In this document: positions 16,574 to 25,258 of the stretch, piece after piece
How positions within the stretch are numbered: the stretch's first letter is position 1
Layout: every line of letters begins with the position of its first letter
Assembly (NCBI RefSeq): GCF_034008315.1
Contig: NZ_CP125377.1
Location: forward strand, 3,732,001 to 3,796,000
DNA length: 64,000 nt
Reading direction: 5' to 3'
Source: Pseudomonas sp. P8_241
GTDB lineage: Bacteria; Pseudomonadota; Gammaproteobacteria; Pseudomonadales; Pseudomonadaceae
Notes under the pieces: model-generated
The model's input: only the letters and a program-made list of their open reading frames with translations
Told to the model about the DNA's origin: nothing
Databases searched by the model: none
Made by a program: the position numbers and the translations under genes

Positions 16574-17917
16574 TCAAAGAATACGGTAAAGCAACCGCTC
16601 AATACGCACGCGACTGACCCGCTTGAGGAACTTGGCCACGCCCGCCGGGTATTCGGCGAGGGTTTCCAGATCCTGATAGCGCTCGATGCGCCGGGTGTGC
16701 TGGAAGATTTCGGCCAGCTCCTTGCGGCGCGGTTCCAGCAACTGGCTGTGCGGATCATCGATCAGCAAGGCGTTTTCCAGGTCGAGGCGGAATGCGCGCG
16801 GGTTGAGGTTGTTGCCGGTCAGCAAGGTGTAGCGCTGATCAATCCACATGCCTTTGAGGTGATAGGTGTTGTCGCCATCGTGCCACAGGTGCAGGTTCAA
16901 CTGACCGCTGTCGATGTTGCGCTGATGGCGCTTGGCAAACCGGCGCAGGCTGATCTCGTACAGGTATGGCAGCGCCGCGATCACCTTGAACGGTTCGCTC
17001 GGCGGAATGTAGAAGTCGTTGGCGGTCTTGTCGCCGACCACGATGTCGATCTTCACCCCCCGCGCCAGTGCCCGGTTGATTTCCCGGGTCACGGCCAATG
17101 GCAGGTTGAAGTACGGCGTACAAATGGTCAGTTGATGCTGGGCACTGGCGATGAGTTCGCAAATCACCCGGCTCAACGGGTTGTTCTTGCCAACGCCGAG
17201 CAACGGGCTGACGGTCAAACCGTTCTTGAGCGTGGTGCCCGCCGTGGTGTCGTACGCCGCGTGCTTGAGACGGCTGCGCAAGTCACCGATATCGTTGCGC
17301 AGGCTGCGGGTGGTCGGCAGGTTCGGCAAGTCGAGGCGATGCACCGCTTTGGATGCGACCAGGCCGTGTTGCACCAGGTGATGCATCGAATCGGCCAGTT
17401 CGCGGTTCTGGATCAGGTGATAACGGTCGTAGCGGTACTTGTCGAACTTGTGCAGATAAACGTTGTTCAGACTCGCGCCGCTGTAGATCACGCAATCATC
17501 AATGACGAAGCCCTTGAGGTGCAACACGCCGAACAGTTCGCGGGTCTGCACCGGGACGCCATACACCGGCACTACACTTGCGTGGGTGCGAGTCATTTCC
17601 TGATACCACGCCGAGTTGCCCGGCTGTTTGCCGGCACCGATCAGACCGCGCTGGGCGCGCAACCAGTCGACAACGACCACCACGTCCAGCTCAGGACGTG
17701 CGGCTTTCGCTGCGTGCAGGGCATCGAGAATTTCCTGGCCGGCTTCGTCCTGTTGCAGGTACAACGCGACGATATAGATGCGCTGGGTCGCGCTGGCGAT
17801 TTTTTCCAGCAGGCAACGACGAAATTCGGCAGCGCCGGAAAGGATGCTGACGGCATCGGCGGTCAGCGCAAAACTGCGTAGTTTTGGCAGCAGGGAGCGT
17901 TTGAAAAGCGACGGCAT
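16574..17917 (-). CDS. pssA: CDP-diacylglycerol--serine O-phosphatidyltransferase, PLD type
   Basis: A 447-residue enzyme of the phospholipase-D superfamily close in length to E. coli PssA (451), which makes phosphatidylserine from CDP-diacylglycerol and L-serine at the inner membrane. Two HKD-type motifs are visible: HLKGFVIDDCVIYSGASLNN (about 135-155) and HLKGMWIDQRYTLLTGNNLNPRA (about 355-377). The C-terminus has the basic arginine-rich tail of PssA (RRIERYQDLETL). The ATG giving MPSLFKRSLLPKL is chosen as the conserved start; the upstream in-frame extension runs through a REP region. Related cardiolipin synthases share HKD motifs, but the flanking residues fit PssA better. Confidence 0.87.
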   Translation of the reverse strand: MPSLFKRSLLPKLRSFALTADAVSILSGAAEFRRCLLEKIASATQRIYIVALYLQQDEAGQEILDALHAAKAARPELDVVVVVDWLRAQRGLIGAGKQPGNSAWYQEMTRTHASVVPVYGVPVQTRELFGVLHLKGFVIDDCVIYSGASLNNVYLHKFDKYRYDRYHLIQNRELADSMHHLVQHGLVASKAVHRLDLPNLPTTRSLRNDIGDLRSRLKHAAYDTTAGTTLKNGLTVSPLLGVGKNNPLSRVICELIASAQHQLTICTPYFNLPLAVTREINRALARGVKIDIVVGDKTANDFYIPPSEPFKVIAALPYLYEISLRRFAKRHQRNIDSGQLNLHLWHDGDNTYHLKGMWIDQRYTLLTGNNLNPRAFRLDLENALLIDDPHSQLLEPRRKELAEIFQHTRRIERYQDLETLAEYPAGVAKFLKRVSRVRIERLLYRIL

Positions 17918-17995
17918 AGGGCTCGCAATGGGTCGAATCCGAAGAACCCAAGAGCTTACACCATCGATGGGGTTGGGTCTTGTTACGGTCTGTAA

Positions 17996-18073
17996 TGGCC
18001 TCTTCGCGAACAGGCTCACGCCCCCATTCAACGGCATTCTCTTGTGAGAGCGAGCGTGCTCGCGAAAGCCATT
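17996..18073. repeat. degenerate REP pair upstream of pssA
   Basis: TGGCCTCTTCGCGAACAGG... and ...CGTGCTCGCGAAAGCCA form an imperfect inverted repeat with a central CTCACGCC/GTGAGAGCG mismatch-rich part. It has the same core (TCGCGA-N-AGG) as the neighbouring REPs but is more diverged. Confidence 0.7.
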
Positions 18074-18177
18074 TATCAGGCATCAACGCATTGGTATTGC
18101 AAAAAGAGGACCTTCACTCTGAAGATCAAAATCTGCTCGACCCTTGTTTGAATTTCAACTTGATACGGAGCCTTGAA

Positions 18178-18654
18178 ATGTCTGATGCCAACGTTCGCCC
18201 GCCATTGCCGCCCTTCACCCGTGAATCGGCCATTGAGAAAGTCCGTTTGGCCGAAGACGGCTGGAACTCCCGCGAGCCGGAGCGCGTGTCCCTGGCCTAC
18301 ACCCTGGACACCCAATGGCGAAACCGCGCCGAGTTCGCCCATAACCGCGAAGAAGCCAAAGCCTTCCTGACGCGCAAATGGGCCAGGGAACTCGACTATC
18401 GCCTGATCAAGGAGCTCTGGGCCTTTACCGACAACCGCATCGCAGTGCGTTTTGCCTATGAATGGCACGACGACTCGGGCAACTGGTTTCGTTCCTATGG
18501 CAACGAAAACTGGGAGTTCAACGAGGATGGTTTGATGGCGCGACGGTTTGCCAGCATCAACGACATGCCGATCAAGGAAAGCGAGCGCAAGTACCACTGG
18601 CCGCTGGGGCGGCGACCGGATGATCATCCAGGGCTGTCAGATCTAGGCCTGTAA
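18178..18654 (+). CDS. NTF2-fold protein, DUF1348/SnoaL-like
   Basis: A 158-residue soluble protein with the nuclear-transport-factor-2 fold of the DUF1348 family: [27 protein letters not shown] followed by [27 protein letters not shown] and [24 protein letters not shown]. The family is common in pseudomonads but has no established reaction. A short leader and the ATG preceded by ACGGAG (18164-18169) support this start; a longer in-frame reading runs through the REP and is rejected. Confidence 0.83.
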   Translation: MSDANVRPPLPPFTRESAIEKVRLAEDGWNSREPERVSLAYTLDTQWRNRAEFAHNREEAKAFLTRKWARELDYRLIKELWAFTDNRIAVRFAYEWHDDSGNWFRSYGNENWEFNEDGLMARRFASINDMPIKESERKYHWPLGRRPDDHPGLSDLGL

Positions 18655-18668
18655 ACACGCACTTTATG

Positions 18669-18805
18669 CAGGAGCTGGCTTGCCAGCGAGGCGGCCGGCC
18701 TGACACACCGCGTCGTCTGGTTCGCCAGCAAGCCGGCGCCTACAGCATCAGCCCTCGCGCCGGACCTGTAGGAGCTGGCTTGCCAGCAAGCCGGCTCCTA
18801 CAGGA
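18669..18805. repeat. REP cluster, three to four units (second sequence type)
   Basis: Several copies of GGAGCTGGCTTGCCAGC and its complement (GCCAGCAAGCCGGCTCCTACAGG) occur in alternating orientation. This REP type (GCTGGCTTGCCAGC core) differs from the GAGC-GCTC type elsewhere in the window. Confidence 0.88.
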
Positions 18806-18905
18806 TCTGCGATCCGCTCCTGCATTGGTTTTGTGTTGTACAGATGAGTAAGATGTCGCCCCTTCCCCGCAGCCCCTTTCTGCACCCGCCGAATAAGCCG
18901 ATCCC

Positions 18906-19685
18906 ATGCCCTTCGAACTCAGTGTTGACCTCTCCACCCTGGCCATTCTCGCCCTTGTCGCTTTTGTTGCCGGTTTCATCGATGCCATCGCCGGCGGCGG
19001 CGGTCTGTTGACCACACCAGCCCTGCTGACCGCCGGCCTGCCTCCGCACCTGGTCCTGGGCACCAACAAACTCAGCTCGACCTTCGGCTCGGCCATCGCC
19101 AGCTTTACCTTCTATCGCCGCAAGCTGTTCCATCCCGCACAGTGGGTTCACGCCATCGTCGGCACGTTGTTGGGCGCACTGATCGGTGCCATCGTCGCGC
19201 ATTACCTGCCAGCGGAATGGCTGAACAAGATGCTGCCGGTAATCGTTTTCGCCTGTGGCGTTTATCTGTTGTTTGGTGGTACGCCGAAAGCGCCGCTGGA
19301 CAGCGACGCGCCGATCAAGAAGAAGTGGCAATCGACACAGGGCTTCAGCCTCGGCTTCTATGACGGCGTGGCCGGTCCGGGCACGGGCGCGTTCTGGACC
19401 GTCAGCAGCCTGCTGCTCTACCCTATCGATCTGGTGAAGGCCAGCGGTGTGGCGCGCAGCATGAACTTCGTCAGCAACGCGGCGGCGCTGTCGGTGTTCA
19501 TCTTTTCCGGTCAGGTGGACTGGATCATCGGCCTGTGCATGGGCTCGTCATTGATGGTCGGCGCCTTCTTCGGCGCCCGCACCGCCATCAGCGGGGGTGC
19601 GAAGTTCATTCGTCCGGTGTTCATCACCGTGGTGTTGGGTCTGACCGTGCGTTTAGCCTGGCAACACTGGTTCAGCGTGGCCTAA
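18906..19685 (+). CDS. TSUP-family (TauE/SafE, YfcA-like) membrane permease
   Basis: A 259-residue sulfite-exporter-family membrane protein with about eight hydrophobic segments. The family signature is clear: [39 protein letters not shown] near the N-terminus and the second half-repeat [15 protein letters not shown]. Members export sulfite, taurine-derived or other organic anions; the substrate here is unknown. Its 3' end overlaps the convergent nudC gene by 33 bp. Confidence 0.87.
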   Translation: MPFELSVDLSTLAILALVAFVAGFIDAIAGGGGLLTTPALLTAGLPPHLVLGTNKLSSTFGSAIASFTFYRRKLFHPAQWVHAIVGTLLGALIGAIVAHYLPAEWLNKMLPVIVFACGVYLLFGGTPKAPLDSDAPIKKKWQSTQGFSLGFYDGVAGPGTGAFWTVSSLLLYPIDLVKASGVARSMNFVSNAAALSVFIFSGQVDWIIGLCMGSSLMVGAFFGARTAISGGAKFIRPVFITVVLGLTVRLAWQHWFSVA

Positions 19686-20483
19686 ACGCCGCGCCACATA
19701 CACGTCGATCAGGTAACGGGCAATCGAGCGCGACGCCGGCAACGGCGGCAACGCGTGCACGTTGAACCACTGGGCGTCTTCGATCTCGTCTTCCTGACAC
19801 ACGATCTCACCACCGGCGTATTCGGCATGGAAGCCGAGCATCATCGAGTGCGGGAACGGCCAGCACTGGCTGCCCAGGTACTGGATGTTCCTGACCTCGA
19901 TGCGCACTTCCTCGCGTACCTCGCGGATCAGACAATCTTCGGCCGACTCACCCGGCTCGGCAAAACCGGCCAGTGTGCTGTAGACCCCCGTGACGAAGCG
20001 CGGTGAACGCGCCAGCAGGATTTCATCGCCCCGGGTGACCAACACGATCATGCTCGGCGAGATGCGCGGATAACTGCGCATCTCGCATGGCTGGCAATAC
20101 ATTGCCCGCTCTCGCGGCACTTGCGTCATGGCCTGCCCGCAATTGCCGCAAAAGCGATGCTCGCGTGCCCAGGTGCCGATCTGCGCGGCGTAACCCAGCA
20201 CTTTATAGACCGTGTGATCACCGTCCAGCATGAATGCCCGCAGACCTTTCCAGTTGCAACCCGGCACGTCGCTGTGGCTGCGCAGTTCCAGCAGATAAAC
20301 CGGCTCTCCATCGAGATGACCGATGCCGTGTTCAGCCAGAATCGACAAGTCCTGGCGCTTGAGCCATTCCCTTGGGAACAGCGCGCCGTTGTCGTCGAAC
20401 AAAAAGCCTTCAGGGCTGCGTGCGACAGCCCAGCCGCCGGGTTGGTCTGTGTCCAGTACTGCGGTGGTCCAGCGAGAAATCAT
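19653..20483 (-). CDS. nudC: NADH pyrophosphatase / RNA deNADding hydrolase NudC
   Basis: A 276-residue Nudix hydrolase that cleaves NAD(H) to NMN(H) and AMP and can remove NAD caps from RNA. A zinc ribbon (CGNCGQ ... YCQPC, about 110-130) precedes the Nudix box [21 protein letters not shown], and downstream residues include [13 protein letters not shown], the SQPWPFPxS motif typical of NudC. The ATG (MISRW) lies 7 bp after the stop of the crotonase gene, so the two are probably coupled; a TTG two codons earlier is in frame. The last 11 codons overlap the convergent TSUP gene. Confidence 0.92.
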   Translation of the reverse strand: MISRWTTAVLDTDQPGGWAVARSPEGFLFDDNGALFPREWLKRQDLSILAEHGIGHLDGEPVYLLELRSHSDVPGCNWKGLRAFMLDGDHTVYKVLGYAAQIGTWAREHRFCGNCGQAMTQVPRERAMYCQPCEMRSYPRISPSMIVLVTRGDEILLARSPRFVTGVYSTLAGFAEPGESAEDCLIREVREEVRIEVRNIQYLGSQCWPFPHSMMLGFHAEYAGGEIVCQEDEIEDAQWFNVHALPPLPASRSIARYLIDVYVARRLGHAEPVLPG

Positions 20484-20489
20484 GGTCAA

Positions 20490-21302
20490 TCAATCCAGGA
20501 ATTCGGGTTTCTGTTTGCTCATATGGGCAGCCATGGCCACGCGAAGATCAGTGGATTGCAACATGGCGGCGTTCCAGGTAGCGATGTATTCGAGGCCGTC
20601 ATCGATGCGATGGTCGCGCATGTAGCTGATCATCTCCTTGGTGCCGGTGACGGCAATCGGCGACTTTGCGGCGATTTCGCCGGCAATGCCCATGACGCCG
20701 TCGAGCAGGCTGGCGCTGTCGCTGTAAACGCGATTGACCAGGCCCATGCTCCGCGCCTCGTCGGCACCAAACGTGCGACCAGTGTAAGCCAGTTCACGCA
20801 GCATGCCGTCCCCGATGATTCGCGGCAAGCGTTGCAGCGTGCCGACGTCGGCGGCCATGCCGATGTCGATTTCCTTGATCGAGAACTGTGCATCTTCAGC
20901 GGCGTAACGCATGTCGCAAGCGGCAATCAGATCGATTGCCCCGCCCAGGCAGTAACCCTGAATCGCCGCGAGCACCGGTTTGCGGCAATTATCGACGGCG
21001 TTGAACGAGGCTTGCAGGTTGAGGATCTTGCGTCGCAGCAGGCGTGCGTTGCGACCCACGTCCTTGCCGAGTTCGTTGGCCACACTGGCCAGCATCATCA
21101 GGTCGATACCCGACGAGAAATGCTTGCCTGCCCCACTGAGGACCACCACGCGCACATCGTCGCTGTCGTCGATCCATTGGAAAATCTCGACGATTTCACT
21201 CCAGAACGCAGCGTTCATCGAGTTGATCTTCTCGGGGCGGTTGATTTGCACATGAGCGATTTTATTGACCAGTTCGACGTTGAACGCGGTGTACTGAGCC
21301 AT
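20490..21302 (-). CDS. crotonase-family protein, delta(3,5)-delta(2,4)-dienoyl-CoA isomerase type
   Basis: A 270-residue enoyl-CoA hydratase/isomerase-family protein. The oxyanion-hole segments are GKHFSSGIDL and QGYCLGGAIDLIAACD. The active-site stretch FSIKEIDIGMAADVGTLQRLPRIIG closely resembles that of eukaryotic ECH1, including the acidic residues of the dienoyl-CoA isomerase (E in KEIDIG and D in AADVG). The likely role is moving conjugated double bonds during oxidation of unsaturated fatty acids. AAAAGGAT lies 6 nt before the ATG. It appears to be the first gene of a two-gene unit with nudC. Confidence 0.86.
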   Translation of the reverse strand: MAQYTAFNVELVNKIAHVQINRPEKINSMNAAFWSEIVEIFQWIDDSDDVRVVVLSGAGKHFSSGIDLMMLASVANELGKDVGRNARLLRRKILNLQASFNAVDNCRKPVLAAIQGYCLGGAIDLIAACDMRYAAEDAQFSIKEIDIGMAADVGTLQRLPRIIGDGMLRELAYTGRTFGADEARSMGLVNRVYSDSASLLDGVMGIAGEIAAKSPIAVTGTKEMISYMRDHRIDDGLEYIATWNAAMLQSTDLRVAMAAHMSKQKPEFLD

Positions 21303-21339
21303 GCCAGTGATCCTTTTGCGGGCAAAAAATGAGGCCAGA

Positions 21340-21367
21340 ACTATACCAACCCCCCATCACCGTCAGT
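21340..21367 (-). promoter_or_regulatory. candidate sigma-70 promoter of the crotonase gene
   Basis: On the minus strand CTGACG and TATAGT are separated by 16 bp, with the -10 box about 40 bp upstream of the ATG. The -10 matches 5 of 6 and the -35 4 of 6 consensus positions. Inferred from sequence only. Confidence 0.35.
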
Positions 21368-21863
21368 AAGGCAGTGGTTCGGCCAAATGCGGGACTCACC
21401 CGTCACGCACCGTAACAGTGCATGAGCGCAAAATCCTGTTGCACGGTTATGTGACCGGCCCGTGACTTTTTGAGGCCAATGCGCAAAAAAACACGCCCTT
21501 CGTCGGAGCGTTCGCCCCTTGATCAGGCACGCTCGTTCCGCTTCAAACCGATTGTCGAACAATTTTGCCATCTGCGCTTTACCGCTCTAAGTTCTGGCCT
21601 AGACTCATTTTCTCGAGGCGAGACCGGTCGGTCACAAAACGGAAAAAAAGTGGAAACTTTTACCTTTCTCCGTCGGTCCTCTCAAAAGAAGGTGCGTTGC
21701 GACTGGTGCAATCTTTGCAAAGGCTCATTCACCCCTTTTGCTTCAACGCATTGGGCAGCGCTTGCTCACTGATGCGTAGCGCTTTTGCGCCCGGCCAAGG
21801 GAATCTGGCCTGAAATACCGTTTGCCAGACCTAAGAATTAGATCAACAACACGGGAGATTCAT
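21368..21863 (+). other. long intergenic region upstream of glgA, no gene seen
   Basis: About 500 bp without a credible gene: short readings here lack ribosome sites and conserved composition. It is AT-richer than its surroundings and must hold the control region of the glgA-treZ-malQ-treY block. One promoter candidate is listed separately. Confidence 0.6.
21578..21605 (+). promoter_or_regulatory. candidate promoter of the glgA block
   Basis: TTTACC and TAGACT are 16 bp apart, and the -10 is preceded by CC (CCTAGACT), resembling the CTAYACT type read well by the stationary-phase factor RpoS. This would suit an osmotic/stationary trehalose operon. It leaves a leader of about 250 nt. Sequence-only inference. 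Confidence 0.3.
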
Positions 21864-23447
21864 ATGATCAGTACGGCTTTGGAAATACAGGGAGAGCGTG
21901 CTCATCAGGTCGGCGAATCGAGCGCCGTAAGTGCCGCAAATACGCAACCGATCAACGTCCCGGTGACCAAGACGCTGGCACCGGTGGTCAGCCACAACCC
22001 CAACCGCAAGAAAGTCCTGTTCGTCACCTCGGAAATTGCCGACCTGGTGAAGACCGGTGGACTCGGCGACGTCTCTGCCGCGCTGCCTCGCGCCATGGCC
22101 CATCTGCATGATGTGCGGGTGTTGATCCCCGGTTACCCGCAAGTGCTCAACAGCGAAAACCCGATTCATATCATCGGTGAACTGGGCGGCCATGCGGCGC
22201 TGCCACCCTGCAAGGTCGGGCGCATGGACATGCCTGATGGTCTGGTCATTTACGTGTTGATCTGCCCCGAACTCTACGAGCGCGAAGGCTCACCCTATGG
22301 CGCGAACAACGGCCGTGACTGGCCGGACAACCACATTCGCTTCGCTCGCCTGGGTCTGGCGGCTGCCGATATCGCCGCCAACCTCGCACAAATTCACTGG
22401 TGCCCGGACCTGGTGCACGCCCACGACTGGCCGGCCGGCCTGGCGCCGGCTTACATGCACTGGCGCGGACAGCGCACCCCGACGTTGTTCACCATCCATA
22501 ACCTGGCGTATCAGGGCGTGACCAGCCTGGGTTCCTGCCCCGAGTTGGGCATCCCCCATCACGCACTGCAACAGGAAGGCATGGAGTTCTACGGCAAGAT
22601 GTCGTTCCTCAAGGCCGGCATGGCCTATTCGAGCCACATCACCACGGTCAGTGCGACCTACGCCCAGGAAATCACCACCCCGGATTTCGGCTGCGGTCTC
22701 GACGGTTTCCTCGCCGCCAAGACCCAGCAAGGTTTGCTCAGCGGTATTCCCAACGGCATAGACGAGAGCTGGGATGCGGCCACCGATCCGCACCTGTTCT
22801 GTCCGTTTGGCATTGGCGATTGGGAAGGCAAAGCCGTGAATGCCGCCCACGTACGCCAGTTGTTTGGCCTGCAGGACTCAGAGGGTCCGCTGTTCGCCGT
22901 GGTGTCGCGACTGGTCTACCAGAAAGGCCTGGACCTGACCGAAGCGGTGTCCGAGTTCATCGTCAAAAACGGCGGCCAGATTGCGATCATCGGTCGCGGC
23001 GAACCGGAAGAAGAACAGGCGATGCGCGAACTGGCCCTGCGTTTCCCCGGGCAGATCGGCGTGCGCATCGGCTTCAACGAAACCGATGCCCGGCGCATGT
23101 TCGCCGGCAGCGATTTCCTGCTGATGCCGTCCCGTTACGAACCGTGCGGCCTGAGCCAGATGTACGCCCAGCGCTTCGGCTCCTTGCCGGTGGCACGCAA
23201 CACCGGCGGCCTGGCCGACACCATCGAAAACGGCGTGACCGGTTTCCTGTTCGACGAATCCACCGTCGAGAGCTATCAGCAAGCTCTGAGCCGGGCGTTC
23301 AAGGTGTTTGCCTTCCCTGACCTGCTGCACGCCATGCGCTGCCGGGCCATGGCGGCACCTTTCAACTGGTGCAAGGCGGTCGAACCCTACGCCGAACTCT
23401 ACGAACAGCTTGTGGCTAAAGCGTTGGGGAAATCGAACAAACAGTAA
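21864..23447 (+). CDS. glgA: glycogen synthase GlgA (GT5)
   Basis: A 527-residue GT-B glycosyltransferase that extends alpha-1,4-glucan from ADP- or related nucleotide glucose. The nucleotide-sugar motif KTGGLGDV is at residues 63-70, and the C-terminal catalytic block SRYEPCGLSQMYAQRFGSLPVARNTGGLADT is intact. Compared with E. coli GlgA (477 residues, motif at residue 15) there is an N-terminal extension of about 48 residues without a recognisable domain. The ATG is chosen for CGGGAG (21852-21857). The next gene, treZ, starts within 12 bp. In pseudomonads this enzyme is thought to feed linear glucan to TreY/TreZ. No glgC is present here. Confidence 0.92.
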   Translation: MISTALEIQGERAHQVGESSAVSAANTQPINVPVTKTLAPVVSHNPNRKKVLFVTSEIADLVKTGGLGDVSAALPRAMAHLHDVRVLIPGYPQVLNSENPIHIIGELGGHAALPPCKVGRMDMPDGLVIYVLICPELYEREGSPYGANNGRDWPDNHIRFARLGLAAADIAANLAQIHWCPDLVHAHDWPAGLAPAYMHWRGQRTPTLFTIHNLAYQGVTSLGSCPELGIPHHALQQEGMEFYGKMSFLKAGMAYSSHITTVSATYAQEITTPDFGCGLDGFLAAKTQQGLLSGIPNGIDESWDAATDPHLFCPFGIGDWEGKAVNAAHVRQLFGLQDSEGPLFAVVSRLVYQKGLDLTEAVSEFIVKNGGQIAIIGRGEPEEEQAMRELALRFPGQIGVRIGFNETDARRMFAGSDFLLMPSRYEPCGLSQMYAQRFGSLPVARNTGGLADTIENGVTGFLFDESTVESYQQALSRAFKVFAFPDLLHAMRCRAMAAPFNWCKAVEPYAELYEQLVAKALGKSNKQ

Positions 23448-23458
23448 GAGGGATGAAG

Positions 23459-25258
23459 ATGCCGTTACGGACCCTTGAGACCTGGCCCCACGGCGCAATC
23501 ATGCTGGACGCACAGCACACGCAATTTGCGTTGTGGGCGCCAGATGCGTTTTACGTCAGTGTCGAACTGGAAAATGGACAGTCCTTGCCGTTGCTGCCTC
23601 AGGCCGACGGCTGGTTCGTGATCAATACTCGATGCCCGGCGGGGACGCGTTACCGCTACTGCATTGATGGCGAACTGGAAGTGCCCGACCCCGCCTCTCG
23701 CGCACAGGCGGGCGATATCGATCGCCACAGCATGGTGGTCGATCCGTTGGTTTACCAGTGGCGACACGTTGAGTGGTTGGGACGGCCGTGGAGCGAGGCG
23801 GTGATCTACGAATTGCACGTCGGTGCGCTCGGCGGCTTCGAGGCCGTCGAGCAACATTTGTCGCGGCTGGTTGAACTGGGGGTCACCGCCATCGAATTGA
23901 TGCCTGTGGCGCAATTCCCCGGCGAGCGTAATTGGGGCTACGACGGTGTTCTGCCCTTTGCGCCCCAGGCGTCGTATGGCTCACCCGATCAGCTCAAGCA
24001 TTTGATCGACACCGCCCATGGCCATGGCATGGCGGTGATTCTCGACGTGGTCTACAACCACTTCGGACCGGACGGCAATTATCTGCATCGTTACGCCAAG
24101 GACTTCTTCCGCGAAGACAAGCACACGCCCTGGGGCGCGGCCATCGACTTCCGTCGGCGTGAAGTGCGGGACTTCTTTATCGAAAATGCCTTGATGTGGG
24201 TGCAGGAGTACCGCTTCGACGGCTTGCGCCTCGACGCCGTGCACGCCATCGAAGACCCGGACTTCCTTCAGGAACTGGCGCGACGGGTACGACAACAAAT
24301 CGATCCTGCGCGTCATGTCTGGCTGATGCTGGAAAACGAACACAACGAGGCCAGCCTGCTGGAGCAAGGTTACGACGCGCAGTGGAACGACGACGGCCAC
24401 AATGCCTTGCACGTTCTACTGACCGGTGAGACCGACGCCTACTACGCTGACTATGCACACAATCCGACCGCACAACTGGCGCGCTGCCTGAACCAGGGTT
24501 TCGTGTTTCAGGGCCACATCAACCGTCACGGTGTGGCACGTGGTGAGCCCAGCGAGCACCTGCCACCCAGTGCATTTATCCTGTTTCTGCAGAATCACGA
24601 CCAGATCGGCAACCGTGCCTTTGGTGAGCGCCTGCATCAACTGGCCCATCCGCAAGCATTGCGGGCAGCGACGGCGTTGTTACTGTTATCGCCGATGATC
24701 CCGCTGTTTTTCATGGGCGATGAATTCGCCGTCGAACAACCGTTCCTGTTTTTCACCAGCCACCACGGTGAACTGGCGAAACTGGTGCGCGATGGGCGTC
24801 GAAATGAATTCGCGGCGTTCAGCGCGTTCACCGATCCGCACCAACGCGCGCGCATTCCCGATCCGAATGCGCCGCAGACCTTTGAAGCATCGCGCCCAAT
24901 GATGCCAACGTGTGCTGACAGCGCGACGCACGACCTGTATCGACAATTGTTGCAGATCCGCCATCGACACCTCATCCCGCGCCTGCCTGGCACCCAGCCA
25001 CTGGGCGCTAATGTATTGGGCGATGGCGCAGTCAGTGCGTCATGGCGTCTGGGCGATGGCAGTCTGTGGCGCATTGACCTGAACCTGGGCGACAAGCCCG
25101 TGGTCCACACCCCACAGACCGGCGCGCAGGTGTTGTTCGAACAACCGCCAAAGTCCGCCGCCCTGCTGGATCAAGGCACCCTTGCTCCCTATTGCGCGCT
25201 CGTCAGCATCATCGCTGCAGCCCCTTTGCTACCCCTGACGGAGAGCGTCCATGAGTGA
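23459..25258 (+). CDS. treZ: malto-oligosyltrehalose trehalohydrolase TreZ
   Basis: A GH13 enzyme of about 599 residues that cleaves trehalose from the end of maltooligosyltrehalose made by TreY. An N-terminal beta-sandwich (FALWAPDAFYVSVELENGQ) precedes the barrel. Catalytic regions are YRFDGLRLDAVHAIED (nucleophile Asp), WLMLENEHNE (acid/base Glu) and LQNHDQIGNRAFGER. Two ATGs two codons apart are possible; the second (23459) is better spaced from AAGAGGG. The 3' end overlaps malQ by 8 bp, indicating a tight operon. Confidence 0.92.
   Translation: MPLRTLETWPHGAIMLDAQHTQFALWAPDAFYVSVELENGQSLPLLPQADGWFVINTRCPAGTRYRYCIDGELEVPDPASRAQAGDIDRHSMVVDPLVYQWRHVEWLGRPWSEAVIYELHVGALGGFEAVEQHLSRLVELGVTAIELMPVAQFPGERNWGYDGVLPFAPQASYGSPDQLKHLIDTAHGHGMAVILDVVYNHFGPDGNYLHRYAKDFFREDKHTPWGAAIDFRRREVRDFFIENALMWVQEYRFDGLRLDAVHAIEDPDFLQELARRVRQQIDPARHVWLMLENEHNEASLLEQGYDAQWNDDGHNALHVLLTGETDAYYADYAHNPTAQLARCLNQGFVFQGHINRHGVARGEPSEHLPPSAFILFLQNHDQIGNRAFGERLHQLAHPQALRAATALLLLSPMIPLFFMGDEFAVEQPFLFFTSHHGELAKLVRDGRRNEFAAFSAFTDPHQRARIPDPNAPQTFEASRPMMPTCADSATHDLYRQLLQIRHRHLIPRLPGTQPLGANVLGDGAVSASWRLGDGSLWRIDLNLGDKPVVHTPQTGAQVLFEQPPKSAALLDQGTLAPYCALVSIIAAAPLLPLTESVHE

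Noticed and set aside
16574-17917. Cardiolipin synthase as the identity of the PLD-family gene
   Set aside because: The HKD context, length and basic C-terminal tail fit PssA, and no N-terminal membrane helices of ClsA are present; some doubt remains.
21470-21772. Short open frames in the 500-bp gap before glgA
   Set aside because: No ribosome site, no conserved composition and an unusual Ser/Arg/Phe-rich product; treated as noncoding.
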